This document shows, one piece after another, positions 1 to 8,505 of a DNA stretch of 64,000 nt (the first letter of the stretch is position 1; every line of letters starts with the position of its first letter). The notes under the pieces are model-generated. The model ran no database searches, had not been told where the DNA came from, and saw only the letters and a list, made by a program, of their open reading frames with translations. Source of the DNA: Clostridia bacterium. Its GTDB lineage: Bacteria > Bacillota > Clostridia > Christensenellales > Borkfalkiaceae. The DNA is taken from the NCBI GenBank assembly GCA_017463105.1, contig JAFTPU010000002.1, positions 117,740 through 181,739 of the forward strand. Direction: 5' to 3'. A program made the translations under genes and the position numbers.

Positions 1-618
1 GCGGTGCACGTGATCGAGCCGTTCCCCGTGCCGAAGGAGTGGCAGGACAACATTTCGATCGACCCCGGGCTGAACAATCCGTTATCAGCGCATTGGTATG
101 CGGTGGATTTCGACGACAACGTGTACGTGGTGTACGAGCATTACGAGGCGGGGCGGGACGTCGACTATCATGCGCAAGAGATCAAGCGGATATGCGATCT
201 GCTCCATTGGAAGCGGGACGCGCGGGGGCGGGTATGCGCCCTGATCGACAGTGCGGCGAAGCAACGCACTCTATCGGGGGTGCAGAGCGTGGCGGAGCTG
301 TTTTACGAGCGGGGGATACTCGTCAATCCCGACGTGGAGAAGGACTTGTTTTCGGGGATCGCGCGGGTGAAGAGTTATCTGAACGTGAAAAACGGGCTGC
401 CGAATATTTATATTTTCAAGACGTGCGTGCATTTGATCGAGGAGATCAAGGGGTATTTCTGGGGCAGCGGGGATACGCCGAGGAAAGCGAACGACCATTC
501 GTTGGACGAGATGCGGTATTATCTGATGAGCCGACCGAAGAAAACGCCGCCGAAAGCGGAGAAGTCGGTGATACAAAAAGACAAGGAGAGAATGTTGAGG
601 AGAATGAGAAATAAGTGA
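1..618 (+). CDS. Phage terminase large subunit, C-terminal part (cut by window start)
   Basis: This is the nuclease half of a packaging terminase, which cuts concatemeric phage DNA during head filling. The reading frame is open from base 1, so the ATPase domain lies outside the window. Acidic residues suited to an RNase-H-like nuclease are visible in SIDPGLNNP near the start, ALIDSAAKQ in the middle and DHSLDEMRYYLM near the end. The tail is lysine/arginine rich. It is followed by a hairpin row and then by portal, scaffold and coat genes, the usual phage order. Base composition and codon choice look like the host, not like the A+T-rich element at 35-45 kb. Assignment to TerL is from motif pattern and context. 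Confidence 0.85.
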   Translation, partial: AVHVIEPFPVPKEWQDNISIDPGLNNPLSAHWYAVDFDDNVYVVYEHYEAGRDVDYHAQEIKRICDLLHWKRDARGRVCALIDSAAKQRTLSGVQSVAELFYERGILVNPDVEKDLFSGIARVKSYLNVKNGLPNIYIFKTCVHLIEEIKGYFWGSGDTPRKANDHSLDEMRYYLMSRPKKTPPKAEKSVIQKDKERMLRRMRNK

Positions 619-775
619 AGTTTGCCTTATAGGCAAGAGAAGTTCGCAAGGCGAGTGAAATATGCGCCTACGGCGCAAGTGAAGTTGCAAGCAAAGCTTG
701 CAGTTGCAGAAGGCAAAAAACTTCACTTTTGCGTGAGTCGAAAACTTCACTTAATTAAAATTAAATTTCACTTTG
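618..775. repeat. Row of four small hairpins, each with a three-base loop
   Basis: Between the terminase and the next gene are four short inverted repeats: TTGCCT-TAT-AGGCAA, TCGC-AAG-GCGA, TGCGCC-TAC-GGCGCA and TGCAAGC-AAA-GCTTGCA. They are spaced by near-identical linkers of the type AGTGAAGT. The complement of that linker (ACTTCACTT) recurs downstream, so the whole block is also a larger imperfect inverted structure. It resembles the row at 7.80-7.93 kb. It is not a CRISPR array because the stems differ and there are no spacers. Function is unknown; it may be a dispersed intergenic repeat inserted within the phage module. Confidence 0.75.
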
Positions 776-789
776 TTAAGGTGGTGTAT

Positions 790-1143
790 ATGGAAGAAAA
801 GGATCAGGAAAAGCTGGGGGAGGCGCTTTTGAAAGTCGCGCTCGGGTTTCAGGTCGCGGAGGTGACGGAGGAGTATGCCGAAGTGGACGGAGAGCTTAAG
901 CTTACGAAACGCAAGAGGACGAAAAAGGACGTGCCGCCCGATCTCAAAGCCGTACAGCTTTTGCTTACGGAAAATTCTTCGGCGGTATCTTCGATGAGCG
1001 ACGAGGAGCTGGAGACGGAAAAGAAACGGTTGCTTGCGGAGCTTGCAAGTGCGAAAGGGGCGGGGCAGGTATGCGACGAAAAGGAAAAAACAGTAAAAAA
1101 GCCGCGACCCAAGCCGAGAAAAAGAGTGGTTAGGAAGAAATAA
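790..1143 (+). CDS. Small phage protein, possible terminase small subunit remnant
   Basis: A 117-residue charged protein. The ATG at 790 is chosen because AAGGTGG lies just upstream. The N-terminal half contains ALLKVALGFQVAEVTEEY, followed by KRTKKDVPPDLKAVQLLL. That resembles the C-terminal signature of many phage terminase small subunits, which have an ALGYEYEE-like stretch and VPPD followed by a hydrophobic run. The C-terminus is a lysine/arginine-rich tail. Finding it after rather than before the large subunit is unusual. One copy of the dispersed GGGGCAGGTATGCGACGA motif lies inside the gene and encodes GQVCDE. The function is only a family-resemblance inference. Confidence 0.5.
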   Translation: MEEKDQEKLGEALLKVALGFQVAEVTEEYAEVDGELKLTKRKRTKKDVPPDLKAVQLLLTENSSAVSSMSDEELETEKKRLLAELASAKGAGQVCDEKEKTVKKPRPKPRKRVVRKK

Positions 1144-1161
1144 AAAACGGAGGTTTTTCAA

Positions 1162-3069
1162 ATGGATTTTGACGAATTGGGACTTTCCGAGGAGGAGAAA
1201 AGAGTCTCTTTGGAAAAAGCGAAAGCAAAGCTTGCCGCCGAGATCGAAGCGGATTTCGAACGCAGGCGGGAGGCGCGCAGGAGCATCGAAAGCGGCTGGA
1301 TCCTGAATATGAATTTTTTCAGCGGGAATCAGTATTGCGACGTTTCGCCTTTCGGCGGGGTGGTGGACGAGGACAAGCGGTTTTATTGGCAATCGCGCAG
1401 GGTGTTCAATCACATCGCGCCGACGGTGGAATCGCGTATAGCGAAGTTGGAAAGGCTGCGGCCCGTGCTCAGCGTGCACGCGTTTTCGGACGAGGACGGC
1501 GATCTCAAAGCCGCGAAGCTTGCGACGGGCGTTTTGAAATACGTGCACGACCGTATCGCTTTGGACGAAACGATGGCGAAAGCGACGGCGTGGTCGGAAA
1601 CGTGCGGGAGTGTGTTTTACAAGATCACGTGGGACGAGAAAGGCGGCAGACAGGTGGCGGTCGACGAAGCGGGCGGCGCCGTATTCGAGGGGGAAGTGAG
1701 CGTGACGGCGGTGTCGCCGTTCGAGATATTCCCCGACGATCTGAGCGTGGAGGGGCTGGAAAATTGCCGCAGCGTGATACACGCACAGAACGTTTCGCCC
1801 GATTATATCTTCGAGCGGTTCGGCGTGGAGGTGAAGGCGGGGGCGAGCGTGCAGACGGTTTCACCTTACAGCGAGCCCGCGGGCGGAAGGCTGCCTTTGG
1901 CGCAGACGGGTAGAACGCTTGCGCCCGAGACGGAGAACGTCGTTTTGATCGAGCGGTACACCCGACCGACGGCGGAGTTTCCCGAAGGGAAATTGGAGAT
2001 CGCGGCGTGCGGGAAGCTGTTATACGAGGGAACGCTTCCGTACACGAACGGCGAGCGCGGAGAGCGGGAGTTTCCGTTTGTGAAGCAGGATTCGCTCAGG
2101 TTGCCGGGAGCGTTTTTCGCCGCGAGCGTGATCGACAGGTTGATACCCGTGCAACGGGCGTATAACGCCGTGCGGAACAGAAAGCACGAGTTTTTAAACA
2201 GACTTTCGATGGGCGTACTGACGGTCGAGGACGGGTCGGTGGATACGGACGAGTTGGCGGAGGAAGGGTTATTGCCCGGGAAGGTGCTTGTGTACCGTCA
2301 AGGCGGGAAGCCGCCCGAAATGCTCGATTGCGGGAACGTGCCGACGGAGTTTGCGGCGGAAGAGGAATGGTTGGAGCGGGAATTTTCGATGATCAGCGGC
2401 GTGAGCGAGCTTTCGGAGAATTCCACGCCCGCGAGGGTGACGAGCGCGACGGGGTTGCAGCTTTTGCTTTCGCAGGACGAATCGAGGTTATCGGCGACGC
2501 TGGGGAGCATAGAGCGGGCGATGAAGGAGATCGGGCGGCAGATACTGCGTTTATACCGACAGTTTGCGGGAACGGCGCGGTTGATGACGTTGACGGGGGA
2601 GAACAAGAAAACGCAGGTGTATTATTTCAACGCCGCCGATCTCACCTCCAGCGACGTGCAGTTCGACGTACGGGAGGCGGTGACGCCCGAGGAGAAGAAG
2701 GAGACCTTATTGAAGCTTTACGAGGCGGGCGTATTGACGGACGAGGACGGCAAGCTGACGGCGGAGAACAAGCAGAGGATATTGGACGCGTTCGGGTTCG
2801 GAAATTACGAGAATGCGCGGGATATTTCCGCACTCCATATCGCCAAGGCGGGCGAGGAGAATCTCGAAATGACGGGAAACGACGTGACCGTGGACGAGTA
2901 CGACGACCATGCGATACATATCGTCGAGCATACGCGGTATCTTTTGTCCGCGGAGTTTAAAAAGCGTCGCGACGGCGACGGGTTGAAAAAGCGTTATGCG
3001 GGGCATATTGCCGCGCACAGGCAGGCGAAACGGGAAGAGGACGGTCTGCAAAAGGAAACGAACAAATAA
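1162..3069 (+). CDS. Phage portal protein (P22-like)
   Basis: A 635-residue protein in the position and size range of podovirus portal proteins, the dodecameric ring through which DNA enters the head. The N-terminal region has ESGWILNMNFFSGNQY, similar to the 'W..N..F..GNQ' pattern of P22-type portals, then NHIAPTVESRIAKL and a long mixed alpha/beta body. The C-terminal part is helical and very charged. A strong Shine-Dalgarno (ACGGAGG) precedes the ATG. It sits between the small protein at 790 and the scaffold-like gene, with 15 bases to the latter. The frame is intact. Confidence 0.8.
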   Translation: MDFDELGLSEEEKRVSLEKAKAKLAAEIEADFERRREARRSIESGWILNMNFFSGNQYCDVSPFGGVVDEDKRFYWQSRRVFNHIAPTVESRIAKLERLRPVLSVHAFSDEDGDLKAAKLATGVLKYVHDRIALDETMAKATAWSETCGSVFYKITWDEKGGRQVAVDEAGGAVFEGEVSVTAVSPFEIFPDDLSVEGLENCRSVIHAQNVSPDYIFERFGVEVKAGASVQTVSPYSEPAGGRLPLAQTGRTLAPETENVVLIERYTRPTAEFPEGKLEIAACGKLLYEGTLPYTNGERGEREFPFVKQDSLRLPGAFFAASVIDRLIPVQRAYNAVRNRKHEFLNRLSMGVLTVEDGSVDTDELAEEGLLPGKVLVYRQGGKPPEMLDCGNVPTEFAAEEEWLEREFSMISGVSELSENSTPARVTSATGLQLLLSQDESRLSATLGSIERAMKEIGRQILRLYRQFAGTARLMTLTGENKKTQVYYFNAADLTSSDVQFDVREAVTPEEKKETLLKLYEAGVLTDEDGKLTAENKQRILDAFGFGNYENARDISALHIAKAGEENLEMTGNDVTVDEYDDHAIHIVEHTRYLLSAEFKKRRDGDGLKKRYAGHIAAHRQAKREEDGLQKETNK

Positions 3070-3084
3070 AATCGGAGGTAGTTT

Positions 3085-3855
3085 ATGGAGAAAGAAGAGG
3101 AGAACGTTTACGGGGGATTCGGCGGCACGGAGCAAGGTAAGAAAGAGGTCGGGGACGGCGCGAAAGCGTACGGGGCGTCCGACGGAGAAAAGGGCTCGGC
3201 TGTGCCGAGGAAATTCAAGGACGTAGACGCCCTTGCACGGGCGTACAGTTCTTTGCAGGCGGAGTTTACGAGACGTAGTCAACGCCTGAGGGAGCTGGAG
3301 AAGCAAATGGAGAATCCCGAGACGGGGAAGGAGAAAAAGAAGGACGAAGCGACGGCGTCGGCGGCGGAAAAGCTGCGTAAGACGGCGGAAGCGGCGAGAG
3401 CGGAAGGACGGGAGTTCGACCGTTTCGTGTCCGAGCTGGAACAGGCGAACGTACGCGCCGAAACGGCGGAAGAAACCTTGCCCGAGGAAGGACCCGAGAG
3501 CGGAAAGCCCGACGGTATCGTCGCCGCGGAAGCGGAGGAAAAGAACGGAATGCACTTTGAAGAACAAACCGAGGGCGGGAACGGAGAAAAGCCGTTTTCG
3601 GCGGGGGACAGTACGTCCGTCGCAACAAGCCGTGAAAGGGAAACGATCCCGACGGAGGAACTCTATCAAAGGGCAAGCCGCGACGAAAGCGTGCGCTTGA
3701 GGATCATCGGGGAATATCTTGCCTCGGTTGGAAAGGCGGGCGCGCCGCTGACGAAGGGCGGCGGAAATACGCCGCTTACGCCGCCGATCAAAGCCAAGAC
3801 CATCGAGGACGCGGGAAATATGGCGCTGAGATGGTTTAAAAAGAGGGCGGAGTGA
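3085..3855 (+). CDS. Scaffold-like phage protein
   Basis: A 256-residue, highly charged, low-complexity protein rich in Glu, Lys and Ala, predicted to be mostly helical or coiled coil. A recognisable start segment (PRKFKDVDALARAYSSLQAEFTRR) resembles the N-termini of many phage scaffold or head-assembly proteins, where a short helix is followed by a coiled coil. The position between portal and major coat gene is the standard place for a scaffolding protein. GGAGG lies upstream of the ATG. No protease motif is visible. The function is inferred from context and composition. Confidence 0.65.
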   Translation: MEKEEENVYGGFGGTEQGKKEVGDGAKAYGASDGEKGSAVPRKFKDVDALARAYSSLQAEFTRRSQRLRELEKQMENPETGKEKKKDEATASAAEKLRKTAEAARAEGREFDRFVSELEQANVRAETAEETLPEEGPESGKPDGIVAAEAEEKNGMHFEEQTEGGNGEKPFSAGDSTSVATSRERETIPTEELYQRASRDESVRLRIIGEYLASVGKAGAPLTKGGGNTPLTPPIKAKTIEDAGNMALRWFKKRAE

Positions 3856-3861
3856 GGAGGC

Positions 3862-3955
3862 GAAAAAATGCAAAATGCAAAATAAAAAATGCAGAATGCA
3901 AAATAAATGAAATGTTAAATCAATAAATCAAATTATTAAATTAAAAAATTAGGAG
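3862..3955. repeat. A/T-rich simple repeats between scaffold and coat genes
   Basis: The spacer holds several copies of TGCAAAA/TGCAGAA-type units and then AAATTA-type units, ending in the coat gene's ribosome binding site (TTAGGAG). The TGCAAAA units recur at 7718-7745, just after the last phage gene. This looks like slippage-prone intergenic filler, not a coding or regulatory element. Confidence 0.6.
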
Positions 3956-3964
3956 AAAAACAAT

Positions 3965-5134
3965 ATGATTACAATTGAAACGGCTGATAACGCTTTGAAA
4001 TCTTTTTATCTCGACGCAGTGACGGAGGCGCTCGATCTTAAAGCGAATCCTCTGCTTGCGCAGTTTGCGCGTTCGACGGCGGACGTCGTGGGCAAGGACG
4101 TGAGAAAACTCGTCAAATACGGCATGAACGGCGGTATTTCCGCCGGTAGCGAAACGGGGGATCTTCCCGCCGCTTCGCAAAGAGACAGGGTACAGTTCGT
4201 AGCCACGCTTAAAAATCTTTACGGCACGATCGAGATATCCGATAAGGCGCTTCGCGCTTCGGCAAATAACGAGGGCGCGTTCGTCAATCTGCTCAACGAC
4301 GAGATGCAATCGCTCGTTAAGAGCGCGTCCTTCAACTTCGGCAGAATGTTGTACGGCGACGGTACGGGATATCTGACGACCGTGAACATGGTGTCGACGG
4401 GCAGTAAACTCACGCTGGCGGACGTGCGCGGCGTGGTGGAGGGTATGATCGTCGATTTCGGCGATTCCTCGGGCAATCTCATTGACTATGCCTGCGGCTA
4501 CAAAGTGGTGAGCGTGGACCGCGCGACGAAAGTCGCGTATCTTTCGGGGGCGGTTGACCTTGCGGATTGTATTCCCGTCGGTGCAAAGATGTATCTGCAC
4601 GGCTCAAAGGGATATGAGTTGACGGGTTTGAAGGCGATCTTCGGCGACGGAGAATTGTACGGCGTAGACAGAAGCACCCCGATCATGAAGCCGTATAAAA
4701 AGACGTCGGTGGGCGAAATTTCCGAAAGCGTCATTCAGACGGCGATGGATATGATCGAGGAAAATTCGGGCAGTAAGGTGAATTTCATCGTCTGCTCCTG
4801 GGGCGTGAAACGTGCGTTGGCGGAGTATCTGAGACAAAATTCGGTCGTGATGCCGACTATCGAATTCGAGGGCGGTTTCAAAGCAGTATCGTTTAACGGT
4901 ATTCCCGTGGTTGCGGACAGATTCTGTCCTGAGGGGACGATGTATCTTCTGAACACGGACGATTTCAAGATCCATCAGCTTTGCGATTGGAAGTGGTTGG
5001 AGGGCGAGGACGGGAAGATCCTGAAACAGATCCCCGGCAAGCCCGTTTACACCGCGACACTCGTCAAGTATGCAGAGCTCATGTGCGACCGTCCCAACGG
5101 TCAGGGTATGCTTTCGGGAATCACGGAAGCGTGA
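3965..5134 (+). CDS. Phage major capsid (coat) protein
   Basis: A 389-residue protein with the composition of a coat protein: few cysteines, many small residues, and a helix-rich N-terminus (LDAVTEALDLKANPLLAQFARSTADVVGKDVRKLVKYGMNGGI) followed by a beta-rich body. It follows the scaffold-like gene, as in P22-type head modules. Codon use and wobble bases are more balanced than in neighbouring phage genes, as expected of a protein made in quantity. A 13-bp perfect terminator hairpin stands directly after it. Fold family (HK97) is inferred. Confidence 0.8.
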   Translation: MITIETADNALKSFYLDAVTEALDLKANPLLAQFARSTADVVGKDVRKLVKYGMNGGISAGSETGDLPAASQRDRVQFVATLKNLYGTIEISDKALRASANNEGAFVNLLNDEMQSLVKSASFNFGRMLYGDGTGYLTTVNMVSTGSKLTLADVRGVVEGMIVDFGDSSGNLIDYACGYKVVSVDRATKVAYLSGAVDLADCIPVGAKMYLHGSKGYELTGLKAIFGDGELYGVDRSTPIMKPYKKTSVGEISESVIQTAMDMIEENSGSKVNFIVCSWGVKRALAEYLRQNSVVMPTIEFEGGFKAVSFNGIPVVADRFCPEGTMYLLNTDDFKIHQLCDWKWLEGEDGKILKQIPGKPVYTATLVKYAELMCDRPNGQGMLSGITEA

Positions 5135-5163
5135 GTTCGCGGATAGCCTGAGTGCATGAACGG

Positions 5164-5204
5164 GGTACCCGTGTACGCGTTGAACGGTACACGGGTACCT
5201 TTTG
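5164..5204 (+). terminator. Strong intrinsic terminator after the coat gene
   Basis: The inverted repeat GGTACCCGTGTAC (5164-5176) pairs perfectly with 5187-5199, with a ten-base loop, and is followed by TTTT. It would end or attenuate transcription between the coat gene and the neck genes. Confidence 0.8.
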
Positions 5205-5235
5205 ATAAAAAAGAAAAAGAGGAGGAAGGATCACG

Positions 5236-5787
5236 ATGACGGTGAAAGAAATTATCATTGCCGCCGCGGCGGAGCTGGGGATCGCGGACGAGGTGCGGGC
5301 GTACGTGGACGGTACGGCGGACGACGGCAAAGGCAAAACGGAAGATCTGCTTCGGTGTTTTAATTTAGTGGAGAACGAGCTGGCGCTCGATTATTTGCCG
5401 CTTTATGCGGAGGACGAGTTCGAGAGCACGACGGGCGCGATCTATTATACGCAATTCGAGCGAGGCGTAGTGCGAGTGCTCGGCGTGGAGGACGAGTGGG
5501 GGAACGCGGCGGCGTTCAAGCTGTTCCCCGAGTATCTGAAAACACAGAGCGGGAAGGTACGGGTGCGTTATACGTACACGCCCGAAGCGAAGGGACTCGA
5601 CGGGGAGAGCGACTTCGTTCTGAACGCTTCCGTACGGTTGTTCGCGTACGGGATCGCGGCGGAATATGCGTTGGCAAACGGGCTGTTCGAGGACGCCGCG
5701 GTTTGGGATAAAAAATACAAGGACGCGATCGGGGCGGCGTACCGTCTGCGTTCGGGAAAGAAAATACGGTCGAGGCGGTGGGCGTGA
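5236..5787 (+). CDS. Phage head-to-tail connector-like protein
   Basis: A 183-residue protein directly downstream of the coat gene and overlapping the next gene by ten bases. Size and position match the P22 tail accessory factor gp4 and related head-completion adaptors, which bind the portal ring. Its helical N-terminal part includes MTVKEIIIAAAAELGIADEVRAYV and LLRCFNLVENELALDYLPLY, typical of adaptor proteins. AGGAGGAAGG precedes the ATG. The functional assignment comes from synteny and shape, not from catalytic motifs. Confidence 0.6.
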   Translation: MTVKEIIIAAAAELGIADEVRAYVDGTADDGKGKTEDLLRCFNLVENELALDYLPLYAEDEFESTTGAIYYTQFERGVVRVLGVEDEWGNAAAFKLFPEYLKTQSGKVRVRYTYTPEAKGLDGESDFVLNASVRLFAYGIAAEYALANGLFEDAAVWDKKYKDAIGAAYRLRSGKKIRSRRWA

Positions 5788-7172
5788 TGTTGGGATTCAA
5801 AAAGAAAGCGTTAAATACCGTCGTCGGGACGGTACGGGCGAGCTTTAACGGGTTCGCTGTGGGCGGTAAAAAGACGAAAGGCGTTCTGACGGCGGGCGCG
5901 TGTAAAAATTGCGACTGTTCCGACGGATACCTGCGCGCGGGGGCGGGGGCGAGAGAGTACATTCCGTCCTCGTTGGAAAGCGTGATACTTGCGGCGAACA
6001 TGCCCGAGCCCGACCGTTTTTTCTTTCTTGCCAAAAAGGAAAGCGGCGGCGGGTATGCGGAGAAGTTGGGGTATATCTCGACGGCGGGGACGGTGTACGT
6101 ATACGACGAAAGCGCGGCGAGCTGGGCGAACGTATATTCCTTCGGTAAGCGCATGCGACCGCTTACGGCGATCGATACGGACGGAAACGCGTCCAATCTG
6201 TTTATCGGCGAGAAGGGGCTGTATACCTGTTCGTACGAGGGGGACATGGCTTCGACGGGCGTGACGGCGGCGAGCCGTGCGGCGTGTTTTTTCAAGGGCA
6301 GACTGTATTACGTGAAGGAACCGTTCACGCTCGTATATTCGGCTCCTTATTCGGCGACGGAATTTACGGCGGACATCGACGACGGCGGAAACGTGCGATT
6401 TCCGTCGGAGGACGGGAAGATCGTCGCGTTGTTGCCGTTTAAAGAAAAGCTGTATCTGTTTTACGAATACGGGATCGCGGAGCTGACGCCTGCGGGTACG
6501 GCGCGGGAGTTCGTTTTTCGCAAGGTCGGCTACGGCGGCGGGAGAATATTCGGCGATTCGGTGGGCGCGTGCGAGGCGGGCGGTGAAAAAGCGTTTTTTC
6601 TTGCCGAGGACGGCGTTTACGCGTTCGACGGAACAAGTACGAAAAAGGCGTGTAAAAATTTGCGCATAACCCCCGTTCGGGGTGGGCAGGTATGCAATCA
6701 CGCCGTTTTCGAGGGGAAATATTTCGTCGTGTATCCGTCGACGGACGGGGAGAAAAAAGGGCTGATCGTAGACGCGGAAAGCGGGGAAGGATATTTTGCT
6801 TTCGCGCCCGAAGGCGTTTCCGATCATCGCGGTTTGGCGTTTTGCTCGTTCGGGCTGCGGGTGCGCGTTTTGTCGAAGGACGGCGCGTTGCCGAGCGGAG
6901 AGGAACGGGTCTTTTCCGCGGGCGGGATCGATTTCGATACGCGGGGCGTGAAAACGTTGAAGCGGTTGCTTCTGACGGGCGGCGGGAGCGTACGCGTCGC
7001 GGTGAGCGACGGGAAGAATACGCAGTCGTTCGAGAGTGCGTTCGAAAACGGGAGTATGGAATTGAAAGCTTCGCTTAAGGGCGAAAGTTTTTCGATAAAG
7101 CTTGCGCTCGAAAAAGACGCGGAGGTGCGGAGCGTGACGGCGGAGGCGCAGACGCTCGGCGGGATAAAATAA
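5778..7172 (+). CDS. Phage tail-hub-like protein (P22 gp10 position)
   Basis: A 464-residue beta-rich protein with regularly spaced short strands such as FFLAKKESGGGYAEKLGYIS, NLFIGEKGLYTC, KLYLFYEYGIAELTP and AFFLAEDGVYAFDG, suggesting propeller-like blades. In P22 the order coat - gp4 - gp10 is followed by a hub protein of about this length, so a neck or hub role is the best guess. Its start overlaps the previous gene (ten bases), implying translational coupling. A copy of the dispersed motif (GGGCAGGTATGC) lies at 6684-6694. It could instead be another beta-propeller phage structural protein. Confidence 0.5.
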   Translation: MGVMLGFKKKALNTVVGTVRASFNGFAVGGKKTKGVLTAGACKNCDCSDGYLRAGAGAREYIPSSLESVILAANMPEPDRFFFLAKKESGGGYAEKLGYISTAGTVYVYDESAASWANVYSFGKRMRPLTAIDTDGNASNLFIGEKGLYTCSYEGDMASTGVTAASRAACFFKGRLYYVKEPFTLVYSAPYSATEFTADIDDGGNVRFPSEDGKIVALLPFKEKLYLFYEYGIAELTPAGTAREFVFRKVGYGGGRIFGDSVGACEAGGEKAFFLAEDGVYAFDGTSTKKACKNLRITPVRGGQVCNHAVFEGKYFVVYPSTDGEKKGLIVDAESGEGYFAFAPEGVSDHRGLAFCSFGLRVRVLSKDGALPSGEERVFSAGGIDFDTRGVKTLKRLLLTGGGSVRVAVSDGKNTQSFESAFENGSMELKASLKGESFSIKLALEKDAEVRSVTAEAQTLGGIK

Positions 7173-7187
7173 AGGAGGAGAGAGACG

Positions 7188-7679
7188 GTGACGATCGATA
7201 TCATATCGTATACAGCCGAACAGTTTGCGGCGTTGACGGCGGAACAGTTACTCGAGGTGAAAACGGCGCAGTTACAAAAGAACAGGTTGCTGTTAAAGCT
7301 GGAGGAGGAGAAGGAAAAAGAGAAGCAGCGATTGCTGGACAACGGCACGTTTCTTTCCCCGATTTGGGCGCTTTATTGCGAAAAATTGACGGCGGAATAC
7401 GAACAGGAAATCACGCAGGTGCGAGAAGCGTTGCTTTTCTATCTGCAATATTCTTCAAAAGTGGACGAAGGGGACGGCTTCCCCTACCTCGTGGATTATT
7501 CCCTTTCGCTCGACGAGCGTGTAACGATCGTGAAGGAATATTACGAAACGACGTACAACAAGGATTGGGCGGCGATTCTCGAGGCTTACAAGCTCGACAG
7601 AGTCGCGGTGGCGTATCTCGGCGAATATTACGGGGCGCTATACGACCATTTCAATGCGGGCGTTATGGCGGGAACGTAA
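7188..7679 (+). CDS. Last gene of the phage module, unknown helical protein
   Basis: A 163-residue protein I do not recognise. It begins at GTG 7188 behind AAAGGAGGAGAG. The N-terminal half is a long predicted helix or coiled coil (VKTAQLQKNRLLLKLEEEKEKEKQRLL). The C-terminal half is helical with many Tyr and Trp. It ends the phage block; no tail-fibre, lysis, integrase or repressor gene follows before dut. A neck or needle role is possible by position only. Confidence 0.5.
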   Translation: MTIDIISYTAEQFAALTAEQLLEVKTAQLQKNRLLLKLEEEKEKEKQRLLDNGTFLSPIWALYCEKLTAEYEQEITQVREALLFYLQYSSKVDEGDGFPYLVDYSLSLDERVTIVKEYYETTYNKDWAAILEAYKLDRVAVAYLGEYYGALYDHFNAGVMAGT

Positions 7680-7760
7680 GCGGAATGCGGAGTGGCGGGT
7701 GGCGGGTGCTACCCGCCAAATGCAAAATGCAAAATGCAAAAATATTGAATGATATATAAT
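7680..7760. repeat. GCGGAATG/GCGGGT and TGCAAAA short repeats
   Basis: The first bases after the stop consist of short repeats of the type GCGGAATGCGGAGTGGCGGGTGG, followed by three or four TGCAAAA units. Similar GCGGAGTGCGGAATG strings follow other genes at about 9190-9230, 11670-11700 and 13693-13715. Confidence 0.6.
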
Positions 7761-7800
7761 ACCACAATTTCGACCTTGTATTTATTGTTGTTCGCCATAG

Positions 7801-7932
7801 CGATTGACCGCTACGCGGTGTTTAGCGCAACCTATGGTTGCTTTAGGTAAGGCTGCAACGCCCTACGGGCGCGACTGCCGTCGAGGCGTAAAGGCTCTGC
7901 CTTTACAATCCGCAAGGAACTAAGTTCCTTGA
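7801..7932. repeat. Second row of small hairpins with three-base loops
   Basis: Five perfect short hairpins follow one another: ACCGC-TAC-GCGGT (7807-7819), GCAACC-TAT-GGTTGC (7827-7841), CGCCC-TAC-GGGCG (7859-7871), GTAAAGGC-TCT-GCCTTTAC (7888-7906) and AAGGAAC-TAA-GTTCCTT (7914-7930). A weaker CGAC-TGCC-GTCG lies between the third and fourth. All five have three-base loops. The row fills most of the 369-base gap between the phage block and dut, which holds no gene I can support. It resembles the row at 618-775. Confidence 0.75.
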
Positions 7933-7978
7933 CCTCTAATCAGAAACGACGGCGTTTTTTTGTTTCGTTGTGAAACGG

Positions 7979-8007
7979 TTGCTTTTTTCGGCGGGGTTTG
8001 ATATAAT
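7979..8007 (+). promoter_or_regulatory. Promoter for dut-trmB
   Basis: TTGCTT (7979-7984), a 17-base spacer and a perfect TATAAT (8002-8007) stand about 40 bases before the dut start. Confidence 0.75.
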
Positions 8008-8048
8008 AGAGACGAAAAAAAGCGGGTGACCGCAAAACGAGGTGCTTT

Positions 8049-8489
8049 ATGTCGAAAATCAACGTGAAAAAATTAGACCCCAATGCCGTTCTGCCGACTT
8101 ACGGTTCGGAATTTGCCGCGGGCGCGGACCTTTACGCGCTGTCCGACGGCGAGATCGTTTTTGCGCCGCACGAGACCAAGCTTGTCCGTACGGGGCTCGC
8201 GATGGAGATTCCCGAAGGCTACGCAGGGCTGATCTATGCCAGAAGCGGGCTTGCGTCCAAGCGCGCGCTTGCGCCCGCCAATAAAGTGGGCGTGGTGGAC
8301 AGCGACTATCGCGGCGAGGTGATGGTGGCGTTACATAACCATTCGGACAAGGAGCAGACGATCGCGCCCAAGGAGCGGATCGCGCAGCTTGTCGTCGCGC
8401 CGTTTTTGAAGGCGGAGTTTGCGGAGGCGGACGAGCTTTCCGACACTGTGCGCGGGGTGGGCGGCTTCGGCAGTACGGGAACGAAATAA
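8049..8489 (+). CDS. dut: dUTP diphosphatase (dUTPase)
   Basis: Hydrolyses dUTP to dUMP and pyrophosphate, keeping uracil out of DNA and supplying thymidylate synthase; trimeric and cytosolic. All five family motifs are visible in order: ADLYAL, YARSGLASK, GVVDSDYRGEV, RIAQLVVAPF and RGVGGFGSTGT at the C-terminus. The 146-residue length is normal. It heads a short run with trmB (16 bases apart). It adjoins the phage block and could have come with it, but composition is host-like and many Clostridia carry a chromosomal copy. Confidence 0.95.
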   Translation: MSKINVKKLDPNAVLPTYGSEFAAGADLYALSDGEIVFAPHETKLVRTGLAMEIPEGYAGLIYARSGLASKRALAPANKVGVVDSDYRGEVMVALHNHSDKEQTIAPKERIAQLVVAPFLKAEFAEADELSDTVRGVGGFGSTGTK

Positions 8490-8505
8490 AGGACGGGTTT
8501 GCGAT

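Noticed and set aside
618-775. CRISPR array
   Set aside because: Stems differ from unit to unit, there are no equal-length spacers and no cas genes.
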